From the NCBI GenBank assembly GCA_009617715.1, contig VTFK01000073.1, forward strand, positions 744,001 to 808,000: a stretch of DNA of 64,000 nucleotides, read 5' to 3'. A program made the translations under genes and the position numbers. Positions 47,391-58,300 of the stretch are shown here, piece by piece. The notes under the pieces were generated by a model that had not been told where the DNA came from, did no database searches, and saw only the letters and a list, made by a program, of their open reading frames with translations. This stretch comes from Plectrocnemia conspersa. Its lineage: Eukaryota; Arthropoda; Insecta; Trichoptera; Polycentropodidae. The number at the start of each line of letters is the position of its first letter. Position 1 is the first letter of the stretch.

Positions 47391-50300
47391 TCAGGTGTTC
47401 ACAACCAGCAGTCGCAGCACGAGGGCGACTAGCAGTGCAGGGGTCAATTTCAGAAGTGCTGCACCGCCGGTCTGCATTGCGGCAGGCCGCTCGCCGCTCA
47501 ACACGTGCACAACCACTGATGCAGAATCTGAAAAAAAAACCAAAATGAAAACCCGTGTTTTGTCTGTGTCGGAAAGGGAGAAAAAAAATCGGCGCAGAGC
47601 GTTTGATTTATTAATTCAATGTGTCGTTTTCATTTGTGTTGCCGGTCAATCTGTCGTGAATCAATTGGGTGAAATTTACGATCGAATTTGGTTTTACTGT
47701 TGTTTAAAATGGTTTTACTGAATAAAAAAAGCATTTAAATAAAAGTTAATTTGAAAATTATTTGTGTGTAAACGATGCAGTGGACAAAAAAATCTATTTG
47801 TCTATATTGCATTAACAATCTTCGTGATCTTGCAGTTTCACTTATATAAGGCGTGAACATATTTCATTGGTTGAATATGCAAGCGATGCAATTGGAAAAC
47901 CAGCATCAGCATCTATAATTCATAGATACGTCTCGAATCAAGATTATATAAAAGGCCTTAATTTAGAAACTTTTGTCACATCAGTGGACGATTAAGCGAT
48001 TAAGACGAGAGGGTCAGAGACAATCACACGATTTGAGACGGTAGACAACCAGACCGAGAGCGAGAACAAGCACGAGAGACCTTAACGGATCATACTTTTT
48101 CTTTATCTTCTCCTGTACAAATTAACAATAAACCAGTTTTTTCCGGAATCTATTTTGGCTGCATAGTCAACCTCAAAACGGGAAATTTTTTTAATGATAT
48201 CAGATTTTTCTGTTTCAACGGTCACAAATTAATGGCTTTTTTTTAAATAATTTTACAATAAATCTTTAGGAATTTCCGCAAATTTAATTAGGCTTAAAAA
48301 CTTTTATACGGGCTTTTCGAATAAATCCCCAAAAATATTTTCTGTCAACAAATTTATCAAAATATAAGGCTTTTTTGATACGCTTTTAAAAATATCCACA
48401 GAAATAAATATTCACAATTTTTTTATCACGAAAGTTTTATTCAAAAATATCTGCCATAGATCAGCAAAAAATTGTCTTTAATGATATTTTATTTTTTAAG
48501 GACACTTTAGGTTGTGGCGACTGTCGACCACCATGAATAGTAACGCACAAAAAATGGCAATTGTCTCATTGTTAATGCCCGTAACCAAGAATGTTCACCA
48601 TTAACAATGAGACAAACATCATGGCACAAGAGGGATTTCTTTTGACCACACAACACGGGTCGTTAAGAGAATCCCTTTTGTGACTAAACGGTGCGGATGC
48701 AATTAATCATCACAACAGCAAACCCTTTCCGTATAATTCGAAAGTCGGAGCAAGCAAAAACTCGCTTCCAAATATGCAACATCCGATTTCTCGAATTCTA
48801 CGAAGTGACTCCAGCGATTGGCTAGGAGATCGACGCACAAGCGTGATTGGCCAGCAAGGGTGCATCCCCTAAAATAATATAAGCCCGAACTCCGACGAGG
48901 AGACGGCAGTTGATCCGAGTTGATCCGCAGTGGACACAAGACCTTGGTAGAAAGCCCGAGGCAGTCAAGCGAGACGCTGAGGCACGAGACAGACCAGACG
49001 CCAGAGAGTGGAATCAGCGGCAAACGACGACCAGCAGCCTTCCTGAGGAACCAGCTACGCGCCCCCACCTGACACTCCTGATACCTGTCGCATGCAGCTT
49101 GAGCCATCCTGAGCATCATCAACTGCACGAACTCCGACATCACGAGAAACGTCACGCCGTATTCGTCCATTAACAAACTTGTAAATATAAAATAATAAAC
49201 AGTCTAATAGGATTCGACCAGGAGTCTCATCGGCCGCGAGGTCAACCACCCCTAGGGTTACGCTCCCTAAAAGGTAATACATATTTTCTACAGAAATTAT
49301 TAGTTTAAAATGTTTTTTTATTTAAAAAAAAATTGTTGCTTTCTTTCTTGTATGTACTGTTAAAAATTTGACATTTCCACCGCATAGGAAAATATATATA
49401 TTTAAGTTTTTTTTATTTTGCTCCAACAAATCTATTATTAAGTTTTTCTACAAAATTTGTAAAAAAACTGATCAGAATAGTAAGTATATACAAGCGAACC
49501 TAAGCTTTTACTACATATGTATACAATATTTAAAAAAATAATAATTTAATCTTATGGCTACTTTTAAATTCGCCATAATATAAATTTTGATCTTATTGGA
49601 GTAATTATTCATTTTTATTATAATTTGAAATTCTTTACAGCAAATTTTAATATAGTAAAAAGCCAATCCTTTTACCATAACTACAACAAAACATATTTAC
49701 ATATAGCTATATTCCAGAGAGAATTTTAATTTTATTAAAAAGTACTGTAGTACATATTCTGTTCTAATTATTTTTCAAACGTGGCAATTTGGCACGCTTT
49801 TGTAGAATTTCACTCCAAATAATTTTCTCTGACGTTTTTTTTAATTACGCTTTTCTCTTAATTACGCTTGTAGTTAACTCGTGTTTTAAATATCGAGCGT
49901 TTTTAAATATTTATTTGAGCTTGTTATCATCTGGTGGTTAAAGCAATAACAATAAATATTACTATACACTTGCATCATATTTGTAAGTAAAAATAAAATA
50001 TATGATATATTTTCCCGAGCAATGTGTAACATAATGTGCTAAATTAATAATTTTTTTTTATTTATTATTAATCATGTGTAAATATAATAATTAGAAAATG
50101 CGACTGATTAATATGCTGTCCTATGTATAAAATAATAACAACAAAAGCAATTATCGCTTAAAGGACGTTTATTAGAAAATTATAATCTAGCCTACATTGC
50201 TAATAAAAAATATTTTTCTAACTTGAAATAATTAGTTAATGTAAATGACTTGTTTAATTTGTCATTTGACTTAACATAATTACGATTGTTTCAATTCGTG

Positions 50301-53300
50301 TGGTTTTTTGAGAAGCAATTTTTTAAACAGATTTGAACATAGCAGTGATATTGCTCTGTAAGATGATGAAACTTCAGTGGGTTTGTCTGGCTTTTGGAAC
50401 ATGATCACTTCAGAAATCTCCCATAAAGAATATACATATATAGGCTGCGTTTATAATTTGTGCTATTTTAACGCTCGATTTTTATAACAGCTCTTTGAGT
50501 ACTTCTCTTGTGATTAAGTTGTATCCAAGAGGTTTCTTTGCATAGATTTAATTTAAAATCGTTTTCAAAACTTCTTGTACATGGTATTGTATATTCATTT
50601 TCTTAAAATAGTGTTTCTTCAAAGATACTTGGTCTGGTACTGGTTAATTTAAGGTAAATGTTCAACAAAAGCGTTGGGTTTAAACTGGTAATCTTTGTTC
50701 CATTCATCTGCATCGTTGTTTAGTGGTGGTGCTTGAATTGACTATTTTAGAAGCAATTATTGACTAATTAAAATTACCAAAATATTTTATGCAAGAAACA
50801 ATCAGTCTTTTACGGTATTATGCAATACAATATCATTTGAGTTGTATTCTTGTATTCAAAGAGAGCTTTCGAAATAGAAAACTAATATTACTATTAAATT
50901 AATTTAATTGTAATTTATTCATTATATAAAAGTTGCGCAATAGTCCAATTTGCGACTATTAAATACAATATTATATACAATACATATATATACAATACAA
51001 GGATACATACATGTACATATATAATATGTATATAAAGGATTTTTTTTATATGTATTAAACTTTTTTAGTTATTGTAATGTTTTACAATTAGTTCTTAGCT
51101 AATGATATACATACATTAACACACACACATATAAAATATTATCTCACGTGTCTGCGAAACAACCACCGAGATCGTGGAACGATATAACCGCGCAAGATAA
51201 CCGAGGGACATAACCGTTTAGTTTATATTAAAGTATATGTGTAACGCGAAAGGGCGTGATGCGCGCACGTGTACTTAATAATTAATTCTCAGAGTTTTGT
51301 CGTAACGTTAATGAGACCAATAAACAATTTTAACGCTCTTATTGAAATGTTCGTAAATGGGCGTTCGGGGCATTAAAGGGTTGCAGCCATCATCATCGTA
51401 ACGGTTACTGTTAACGCCCTGGTTTTCCTATTATATCCAATGAGCTTGTTCAAGCAACGCATTTACATACCGTTAAGGATTCACGTTTTTGCCCACTTAT
51501 TAGTTAAACGAACCTTTTTTTAATACGTCACCGTATTGTGCAATTTGCGAATCGATTTTCGCTTCAGTGAAGAAACGCTAATTAGGTTTTGGCGATGAAA
51601 ATAAATTTGTTTTTTTTCATAAAGCTGGTATTTTTTTGCGTAATTTGGATACGTGACTACTGTTACAAAGCGGTTTGTTGGTTTAATCAACGCCGAACTA
51701 AAAATTCCCAAGAGGTTGATTATTTATTTGTTCTTTTCAATTTTATATAATATACAATATACATACATACATTTGGTGTGAAACCATTTTTAAGTAAAAA
51801 AATACAAAACATTATAGATTATTTTTAAGTTATAGCACATAAAATAAGGTCGTACAATTTTGGCAATACATATTTATTATAATATAAATATTTGTTATTA
51901 CTATATTTTACGGCTTATGTTAATATTAAATTCTAAATTTTTGCCCAATTCTCATCAGACGAGTCTTTTCAACTCCTTTTCTTCATCTATCGGCAAATAT
52001 AGTCCTCTTAGTAACGACAGAGCAACGTACTTTAAAGGATCGAAAAGTTTAGAGGTGGTACGACAAGTTAGATGAATAATAATGCTGATATTTTCTTAGT
52101 CTTCAACGAAAGTTTTGTTGGGGGTGGCAATTATATTTATCTACGAAAATTCGCGTTCACATGCACTTGAAGAAATTAAAATTTTATTCATTTATGGGTT
52201 CATATCAAATGCAATAGTTTTTCTAGAATTCACGAAATTTATCACTCATTTATCTTTAATTTCCACTTCTCCCAATGTCAGTTGAGTATTTTCATCTTCA
52301 GGAAAATATTTTTAATGAAGTACGTGAGATCAATACGTCAACTCATCGTCTTTGCATTATTACAATTTTGTATAAAATCTACTTGTGTCAATGAAAGGTT
52401 TGTTTTCCGAATTTTTTTCGTAAATAAAATTCTCTAAAAGTAATGATAACTTACAGCAGCAACAGTGCATTTATAATAGAGTCAAAGTTCTGTCTCTTTA
52501 TAATATTTACCAATATTTTTATTTCTCATTTGCCTTGTACAGATCCATGTTGCGGTCCTTTAGATCTTAACTTCATTCTGATAATTATTGGACAATGTCA
52601 CACATCTTATTTTCAATAAAAATTCTATAGATGGATTTTTTTTTCAAGCTATCATAAGTGCATTAAAATTTAATTTTTTTGTAGGATTTTACATTGCCTC
52701 TTAAAATTGTTACTCAAAGTATTCAAAATTATTCTGTACGCAAAATAGATAAATTCACCGTGTACTTGTATCAATAGAAGTATTTAAAATTATTCCAATT
52801 TTCAGCAGCTCAGCCTAAGTATCTATAGCCGAAGTATGTTATATCACGTAAAGTTTATCAATAAATGTTTTGAATCTATTTATTCCTGTATTAAAACGTG
52901 AAAGTTTGGATAGCACTGTATTAGATTATCATTTAAAATATATTTTTATGCAATTTTTTAAAGAACGCAATACTATATAGATCTATGCATATAAATCAAG
53001 TGAATAAAAGTATCTCGATTATTTTTCCAAGAATATTTTTATTCTGGAAAGCATATTATAAATCATATTTCCGAGATACATTAGTTAATCCGTGCACATC
53101 TCATATATGGCGCACAAAATTCACACGCGAAGTTCAACTTTGAAATTTTCCAAGTTGGCTATCATTAGGCCGCATGCCAAAGGAGCGTATTTGCCAAGAA
53201 CTGCGTTAGACATATGCGAACATAAAAGGAGGATCGTTCGACAATTTCCATATACACATACACACCAAGTCTGTTTGTTAGTATCAAAGAGTCGCGTTAA

Positions 53301-55306
53301 TGTTTGCCTTATCGCCAGATCCGCGCTTGAATTTCTTCCAAATCCGTTAGCTCGAGACGCGGTTCGGATAGAAATAAAATCAATCGAATCGAAGCAGGTT
53401 AGGTTAATAATGGGTTAACATTACTCCAATTCTTGCCTTATTTCACCTGTTTTTTTTCTATCGTGAAACTCTTTTTTATTCCGCCCTATTAATCTCTCAG
53501 CTTCGTCAATGAGTTTTGTACTCGAGGGCTCGCATTGATCTTCCCGGCCATTTGTGAAGTGTCTTGTTACTTATATTTTTTTTTCTTCAACGTACACTTT
53601 CCTTTGAGAGCCCATCAATGTGTTAGGTTAAATTCTAGCATCAATCTCTGGAGCGTGTGCTCCTATTATTCGCGCCAAGGTGCGTGTATTTCTTTGAACA
53701 TTATGTATTGTATAACGAAATCGAGGCAATATAAGAATATAAAAATACATATATAATACAATGAGATGAATTAAAAAAATCACTATAGGGCTGTCTCTTT
53801 TCAATTTAAAATTTAGATACAATGTGTTAATTGCCAAGGACTTATTTTTAGGCCCTAGATTAAAGGATTTATTTTTAGGCCCTAGATTAAAATGCAGTTG
53901 CAGCAACGTTATATTTGCAGTGTACAGGTTTGGACATAATAATGAGGTACCCAAATGGATGTGTTATATCATTAAAAAGCGTAAAAATATAAATATAAAA
54001 CCGATAAAAGATGTATATTGTAAGCTTATTTTTATTATTTAGTAGGCCCACCCTTAGCTATAACTACAGCTGCAACCCTTTTTGGTATACTGCCAACTAA
54101 TGACTTGCGGGTGGACGGAGACACTTTCCTCCATTCCATCTGCAATTTTAGGTTTGCAATTGTGTTGAGCAACCTTTTCTTTTAATTTTTTCCATAAATA
54201 ATCAATATGATTTAGCTCTAGTGACTGCGTAGGCCATCCTAAAAGCAAACTAATCTCTGTTTTTTAGCGAAGTATGGCATGGAGTGTGGTCTGTGCTTAA
54301 AAATATTTTCCAGTAGGAATCCATTACAGTGGATTCTAACATTGAAATATAAATGATTCACGATTCATTTTTGTGAAACTTTTACAGCTGAGTTATCAGC
54401 AATAAATAGATAAAATGCAATAAAAAACCCAATTCTTTTGCACGATAATGTGCGATCACACTATAAAATTTTAACGAGTTGGCAATAAAATATTGCCTCA
54501 TTCACCAAAATTTCGATGACGTATTATTACTTATAAAAGCAGTTTTATAACTATCTACAAAATAAGGTCTTGAACAACCAAGCTACTGCCAAAAGTGCAT
54601 ATCGAGATTTTTTCAACTCCATTACTCTAGAATTAAACACCACCAGATTAAATAAATATATGTAATTTTTTATGGTGTTTATTTCGATTATTAATGTTAT
54701 AAATTATCTAATAATAATGTTTTGAAATTACTGGTTATAAACCGAAATAAGGTTTATTAGAATAAAATCATGTAGTAATTTATTGTTAAAACAGTATTGA
54801 AAAAAATAAAAATCATGTGTTTTTTTAATGTATAATGTCAAATAATAGTCTACATTATAAACACACAATATCGATTAATAATTCTAATTATCGGTGGTTT
54901 TCTCTATACGATTTTTAAATTCAATTTGCTGTTCTGTGGAATGTGCAGACTTAGCTAAAGTTCTAAAAAATATTTTTACGAATCTGACATGTGCGTTCAA
55001 TCGAGAGTGGCAAATAGGGAACTATAAGCATTATCTTGCTCTTAGTAAAATACTTTTTTTGTTAATCATGATTGCTCTTCAACGTTAAAAATATATTTAA
55101 TTCATATACAACTATATATTAAAAGAAAATATTTTAAAAATTACATACCTGAAGTGCTTGGGGCACAAGTGTAATTTCCGGAGTCTGCTGGTCCGGCTCG
55201 TGCCACTAACAATCGAGATGTTCTTGTACGTCTCTCCGTTTCCACGCTAACGCCACCGCGAGCCGCATAGTTTACCACAGCTCCATCGTGATACCAATAT
55301 ATAAAA
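47391..55306 (-). CDS. Dpr-family immunoglobulin cell-surface protein, last two coding exons (partial)
   Basis: Two minus-strand exons with GT/AG borders and matching phase are visible: 55149-55306 and 47391-47527. The first encodes the second Ig domain's core, FIYWYHDGAVVNYAARGGVS, then ETERRTRTSRLLVARAGPAD and SGNYTCAPSTS; DSGNYTC carries the Ig-fold cysteine. The junction makes an Asp codon and continues SASVVVHVLSGERPAAMQ, the signature that closes Ig2 in insect Dpr proteins. A hydrophobic end (LLKLTPALLVALVLRLLVV) finishes two residues before the stop, as expected for a GPI-anchor signal or a terminal membrane segment. Dpr proteins pair with DIP receptors to set synaptic partner choice. 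The first Ig domain and signal peptide were not found and must lie to the right, probably beyond 64 kb. Which Dpr paralogue this is cannot be told. Confidence 0.88.
47950..48200 (+). repeat. LTR-like promoter/leader segment
   Basis: A TATATAAAAGG box near 47964 is followed by a purine-rich GAGAGGGTCAGAGACAA and GACCGAGAGCGAGAACAAGC leader, and then by AATAAA near 48128 and a T/G-rich stretch. This is the usual order of U3, R and U5 signals in an insect LTR. It could not be bounded by matching ends, and no coding region accompanies it. Confidence 0.4.
48513..49271 (+). mobile_element. Probable solo LTR of a retrotransposon (about 760 bp)
   Basis: A G+C-raised block begins TGTGGCGACTGTCGACC and ends near GGGTTACGCTCCCTAAA, with AGGT on both sides (48509-48512 and 49272-49275) as a possible 4-bp duplication. 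Inside, in order, are a perfect 17-bp inverted repeat, AATATAAGC-type TATA sequence near 48876, a purine-rich leader (GAGACGCTGAGGCACGAGAC), and AATAAA near 49192 followed by a U5-like tail. The order matches Ty3/gypsy-type LTRs. The right border lacks the usual CA, so limits are provisional. Confidence 0.5.
48561..48615. repeat. Perfect 17-bp inverted repeat inside the LTR-like block
   Basis: TTGTCTCATTGTTAATG (48561-48577) and CATTAACAATGAGACAA (48599-48615) are exact reverse complements with a 21-base spacer. It lies in the U3-like part of the presumed solo LTR. Confidence 0.9.
49276..50289. other. Intron of the Dpr-like gene, AT-rich
   Basis: Nothing recognised beyond AT-rich sequence. 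Confidence 0.5.
50290..50735 (-). pseudogene. Jockey-type LINE reverse transcriptase fragment
   Basis: On the minus strand, in shifting frames, the sequence encodes LGYNLITREVLKELL, SSVKIAQIINAAY, then WEISEVIMFQKPDKPTEVSS and SYRAISLLCSNLFKKLLLKK. These match, in order, the jockey reverse transcriptase blocks usually seen as PGYDLIT-VLKELP, IPKPGKP-EVSSYRPISLLP and SKLFEKLLLKR. Stops and frameshifts show it is dead. It lies in the long Dpr-like intron, in the same orientation as the gene. Confidence 0.82.
50736..51929. other. Intron of the Dpr-like gene
   Basis: AT-rich, with a G+C-raised island at about 51160-51480 without coding sense. A TATACA-type microsatellite lies near 50970-51050. 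Confidence 0.4.
51930..52420 (-). pseudogene. hAT-derived C-terminal fragment (KIAA1586/ZBED-like)
   Basis: On the minus strand a frame with several stops reads ISSSACEREFS-INIIATPN, followed by FDPLKYVALSLLRGLYLP. This matches the C-terminal dimerisation region of the KIAA1586-type hAT-derived proteins (STAECERGFS-MN, then FDPSPYVKSWL). Upstream, FPEDENTQLTLGEVEIKD fits the preceding linker. Only this domain remains. Confidence 0.65.
52421..53837. other. Intron of the Dpr-like gene
   Basis: AT-rich with a G+C-raised stretch at about 53090-53560. An open frame there (53092-53418, 108 codons) has no family resemblance and no splice context, so I do not call it a gene. Confidence 0.4.
53838..53891. 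repeat. 27-bp tandem duplication
   Basis: Two near-identical units GGA(C/T)TTATTTTTAGGCCCTAGATTAAA follow each other directly. One base differs, so the duplication is recent. Confidence 0.85.
54045..54365 (-). pseudogene. Tc1-like transposase C-terminal relic
   Basis: On the minus strand from about 54248 the frame reads GWPTQSLELNHIDYLWKKLK, the Tc1 block usually seen as [14 protein letters not shown], including the third catalytic region (Asp and Glu replaced by Glu and Asp). It ends KKGCSCSYS. The section 54130-54360 is similar to 18110-18345, so the two relics belong to one family. In-frame stops upstream show it is dead. Confidence 0.82.
54366..55148. other. Intron of the Dpr-like gene, next to exon at 55149
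   Basis: AT-rich, nothing recognised. Confidence 0.5.
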
Positions 55307-56564
55307 CTGAAAAATAAATTTAAAACAAATTACTTACAAGTTGTTGAAAATTTTTAATCTAAAATATAGTTACAGAATAAATGGCACAGTGCCTGATAAA
55401 TATAAAACAACGATTAGCAATTTATTTATTAAACATATATTTTCTTTATATCACAATTAAGTAGTCTAATATAAGTTATTTATTCATTTATGTAAATTCA
55501 TGATGTTTTGTATGTATACTATATATATTTAGGTAGAGAAAAGTTGGCTAAACTTCAAATTTATAATATTTTCATTATTTTAAAACTAAATAATAAATAT
55601 ATTAATAGAGAAGGAGCTACTCTTTTATTAGAGCCATCACTTATTCCCTCTTATACTTATAATTCTAACAAATAATTTATAAAAAAACAATGCAAATGCC
55701 TTAATTCTCTTGGTATGGTTTACATGTTATTTATAAAGTTTTGTCTGTCGACTTTGTGTACACTTTGTCTTGACCATGCGGAAGCAAATTCAATGCATTC
55801 CTTGTGATATACGAGCGTTATATTTTTCCCTCGAATTTTTATGTTTTTTTTTCCATTAAAATGTGTTTGAAAAGCCTATGTTTATATTTATTTAGAAAGG
55901 ATTTTATATTATAATTAAGGAGATATTCTATTATACCTTTTTTTAAATTTCTGAAATGTGATTTACCTATGACAAATTAGTTATCATAGCTCTTCGTTGA
56001 TGAAGCCAAATAATATTTACTCTTGGATGCTCGTTTAGATTTAATTATTTAAGATATATATTCTGCATTAATTGTCTCTATAATTTTCTACTTAAAATTC
56101 AAAGATTAATCTACAATTTAAATACAATTGAATTGTCAAGAAGGCGAAGCTATTTTTTTTCTAAATTTTATGGCTTTAATTTTATCCTTATTAACCATAT
56201 ATTCCATCGGAAACTATGTCACTAATTTGAGTAGTGACTCCAAGAGTCGATTTATAATGAGCTTACAACTTTAGGATAACGTTGTTAGCATTCATAGAAG
56301 ATGGTAATTGGTATATTTTTGTGTGATTTTTTGCTAATTGTTTTTCATGACCATCTTTTTATTTTATTCTTTCGTTTTAACATGACAAAGGTAATGCGTT
56401 ATAACGAAGTAAATCAGTACAATCTGAATAAGTCAAAGAGACATAAACAATACATGCAAGAAAATATTAACCACTTTAGAAATCAGTGACATCTATTACG
56501 TATTATATATTATAATTTACAATTTACTTTTTAATAATAACGCATTTTTATAAATCAAAATTAG
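55307..56564. other. Upstream intron of the Dpr-like gene
   Basis: AT-rich intron sequence on the 5' side of the Dpr-like exon. I searched the minus strand for the first Ig domain exons and found none. Confidence 0.45.
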
Positions 56565-56660
56565 TCTGATACAAGGACTCGAACCCGTGGCAGTCCAGGC
56601 CTTACAGATGGTATTCTGGTATGAGATTAAAAGGTACATAAGCTCTTAGTAATTTAAACA
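56565..56660 (-). repeat. tRNA-like SINE head (probable), second copy
   Basis: On the minus strand a B-box GGTTCGAGTCC follows GACTGCCACG and is followed by TTGTATCAGACTAATTTTGA. The tail resembles that after the B-box at 2320-2405. The A-box is weak and cloverleaf stems do not form, so it is not a tRNA gene. Confidence 0.35.
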
Positions 56661-57354
56661 GGAGACCGTCCGCCTTTTCGATATTTAATTAAAACGTTTT
56701 TTTTAATATTAAATTTTCGTACTACTTTTATGAAAAGCGGAATTAACTAGAGAAATAAACATAAAATGCTATATCATAACGAATTTTAAATGTTCCAGTC
56801 ATGAAATAGCACCAAAAGTTTTATTTATTGAGTCAAAATTCCATCGTTTTTTACGATGGAAAGCTCGTTACTAAATCGATACTATAAAGTTGCGATTACA
56901 ATTTTTTATTTCTTAAGACTTATTAAAAGTTGAGAGTTGCAATATTTATAGTTTTTAAGGTAGCTAATTATCATAATTGGTTTAATTTTTGAGTTACATT
57001 ATTTAAATATAAAATATAAAGTTAAATGGTATGTTTTTTTACTTTCATATATACAATTTTGCGTTTTCTTGAGTCTTTTTAAGATGTTTGACGTTTCTTT
57101 ATACTTGTATTTATTATTCAACTTATTGTTTATTTATATTATAATCACATATATGTTTTTTTAATATGCACAATATACTTGATAAAGCTTTTTTTTTATT
57201 TATTTATACATGTAAAGATAAGTCAATTTTTTTGAAGGTGATATTGGCATGTAAAGAAAACTCTCTCCATTTATATTTATACAAAATTTAATTTATTTTA
57301 TATAACACTTATTTATTTTTTAATATTAATTTACTATATTTATTATTATTGGGT
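56661..57354. other. AT-rich DNA
   Basis: Long T-rich runs; nothing recognised. Confidence 0.5.
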
Positions 57355-58300
57355 TGCAGGTAACAGGCTTATCGGTCTATAAAACGTTTCTTTTGAGTCG
57401 TTTCCCTGGTTTTGGTATCATTATTACATCTGCTACTTTATATGACGAGGGAAAGTATTCCAACCTTAATATAAGCATGAAATATTATCGTGATAATTTT
57501 TATTCCTTTTTCCGATAATTCTTTTAGTAATTTTTCTGAAATTAGGTCAAATCCTGGCGTTTTTTAGATTTGTGTCTAATAATATATTTTTTTTATTTCT
57601 TCTAATTATTGGACTCGCTTGAAGGGGTACTTTAAAATAATCTGCGATTTCCTTTGTATCTATTGTAGTTTCTGTCACAGGATTGTATGGTATGAATACC
57701 TCTTTCCTTATCACTTCTAGTCCATTTATTGTTTCCGCTTCTAATTGACGGCGAGTATTTTATGGGTTGCTTTAGCTTCTTCGTAGCTTTCTACAGCGTG
57801 TAATCGTTGCTTTTTGAGGCCGAGAAGTTCTTCAAGTAATTATGAATAAAATAATTTTTAATTCATCTAATAGAACCGTTAGTTTTTAACGGATTTATTA
57901 AATTTTCTTTTTTCGTTTGGTAATCTATAAAATACATACGTTTTTCTCTTATTTTTCTGTTAATATTACGGAGTGATTTTCCCTTTTTTCATTTATATTT
58001 ACATTAGTTGTGACTTTCCAAGCTGCTGTTTGAATTGCCTTTGTTAAGTAACTGCCTGTTCTACTTTATCATTGCATTTTAGGGGACGATAATTTTGTCA
58101 AAGTTTTATCTGAACAAATCACAATCAGTTTTATGATTATATAAGGTCGGAGTTTGTTGTTTGTGGATTAAGTTCGATTGTAATTTTACTAAAATCGGTG
58201 AATATGATTTAGCTAGAATTCGTTTTATATCTATGCCATTGACAATGAAAAAAACAATCAAGTCAGCCAGATGAAAGTAATAATTATATTTATTTAGCAC
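57355..58300 (-). pseudogene. Jockey-type LINE: endonuclease end to reverse transcriptase start
   Basis: Reading on the minus strand from 58300: FHLADLIVFFIVNGIDIKRI with SYSPILVKLQSN and KTDCDLFR, the C-terminal endonuclease segment of jockey ORF2 (compare DHSPV and TDW-FR). KAIQTAAWKVTTN follows near 58050, then HAVESYEEAKA near 57800. KTPGFDLISEKLLKELSEKG (about 57570-57510), VADVIMIPKPGK (about 57450-57410) and FYRPISLLP (about 57390-57360) complete the start of the reverse transcriptase. Block order is right, but frames shift and stops interrupt, so it is an inactive fragment truncated at its 3' side. Confidence 0.85.

Noticed and set aside
47279..47721. Plus-strand frames of 89 and 126 codons
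   Set aside because: They lie antisense to the last Dpr-like exon, which has family signature, phase and splice acceptor; the plus-strand translations have no resemblance.
48703..49282. Overlapping frames of 75-157 codons on both strands
   Set aside because: They fall in the LTR-like block; the frames are open because of its G+C content and show no protein family motif.
53092..53418. 108-codon plus-strand frame
   Set aside because: No family motif, no splice context and located in an intron; length is within chance for the locally raised G+C.
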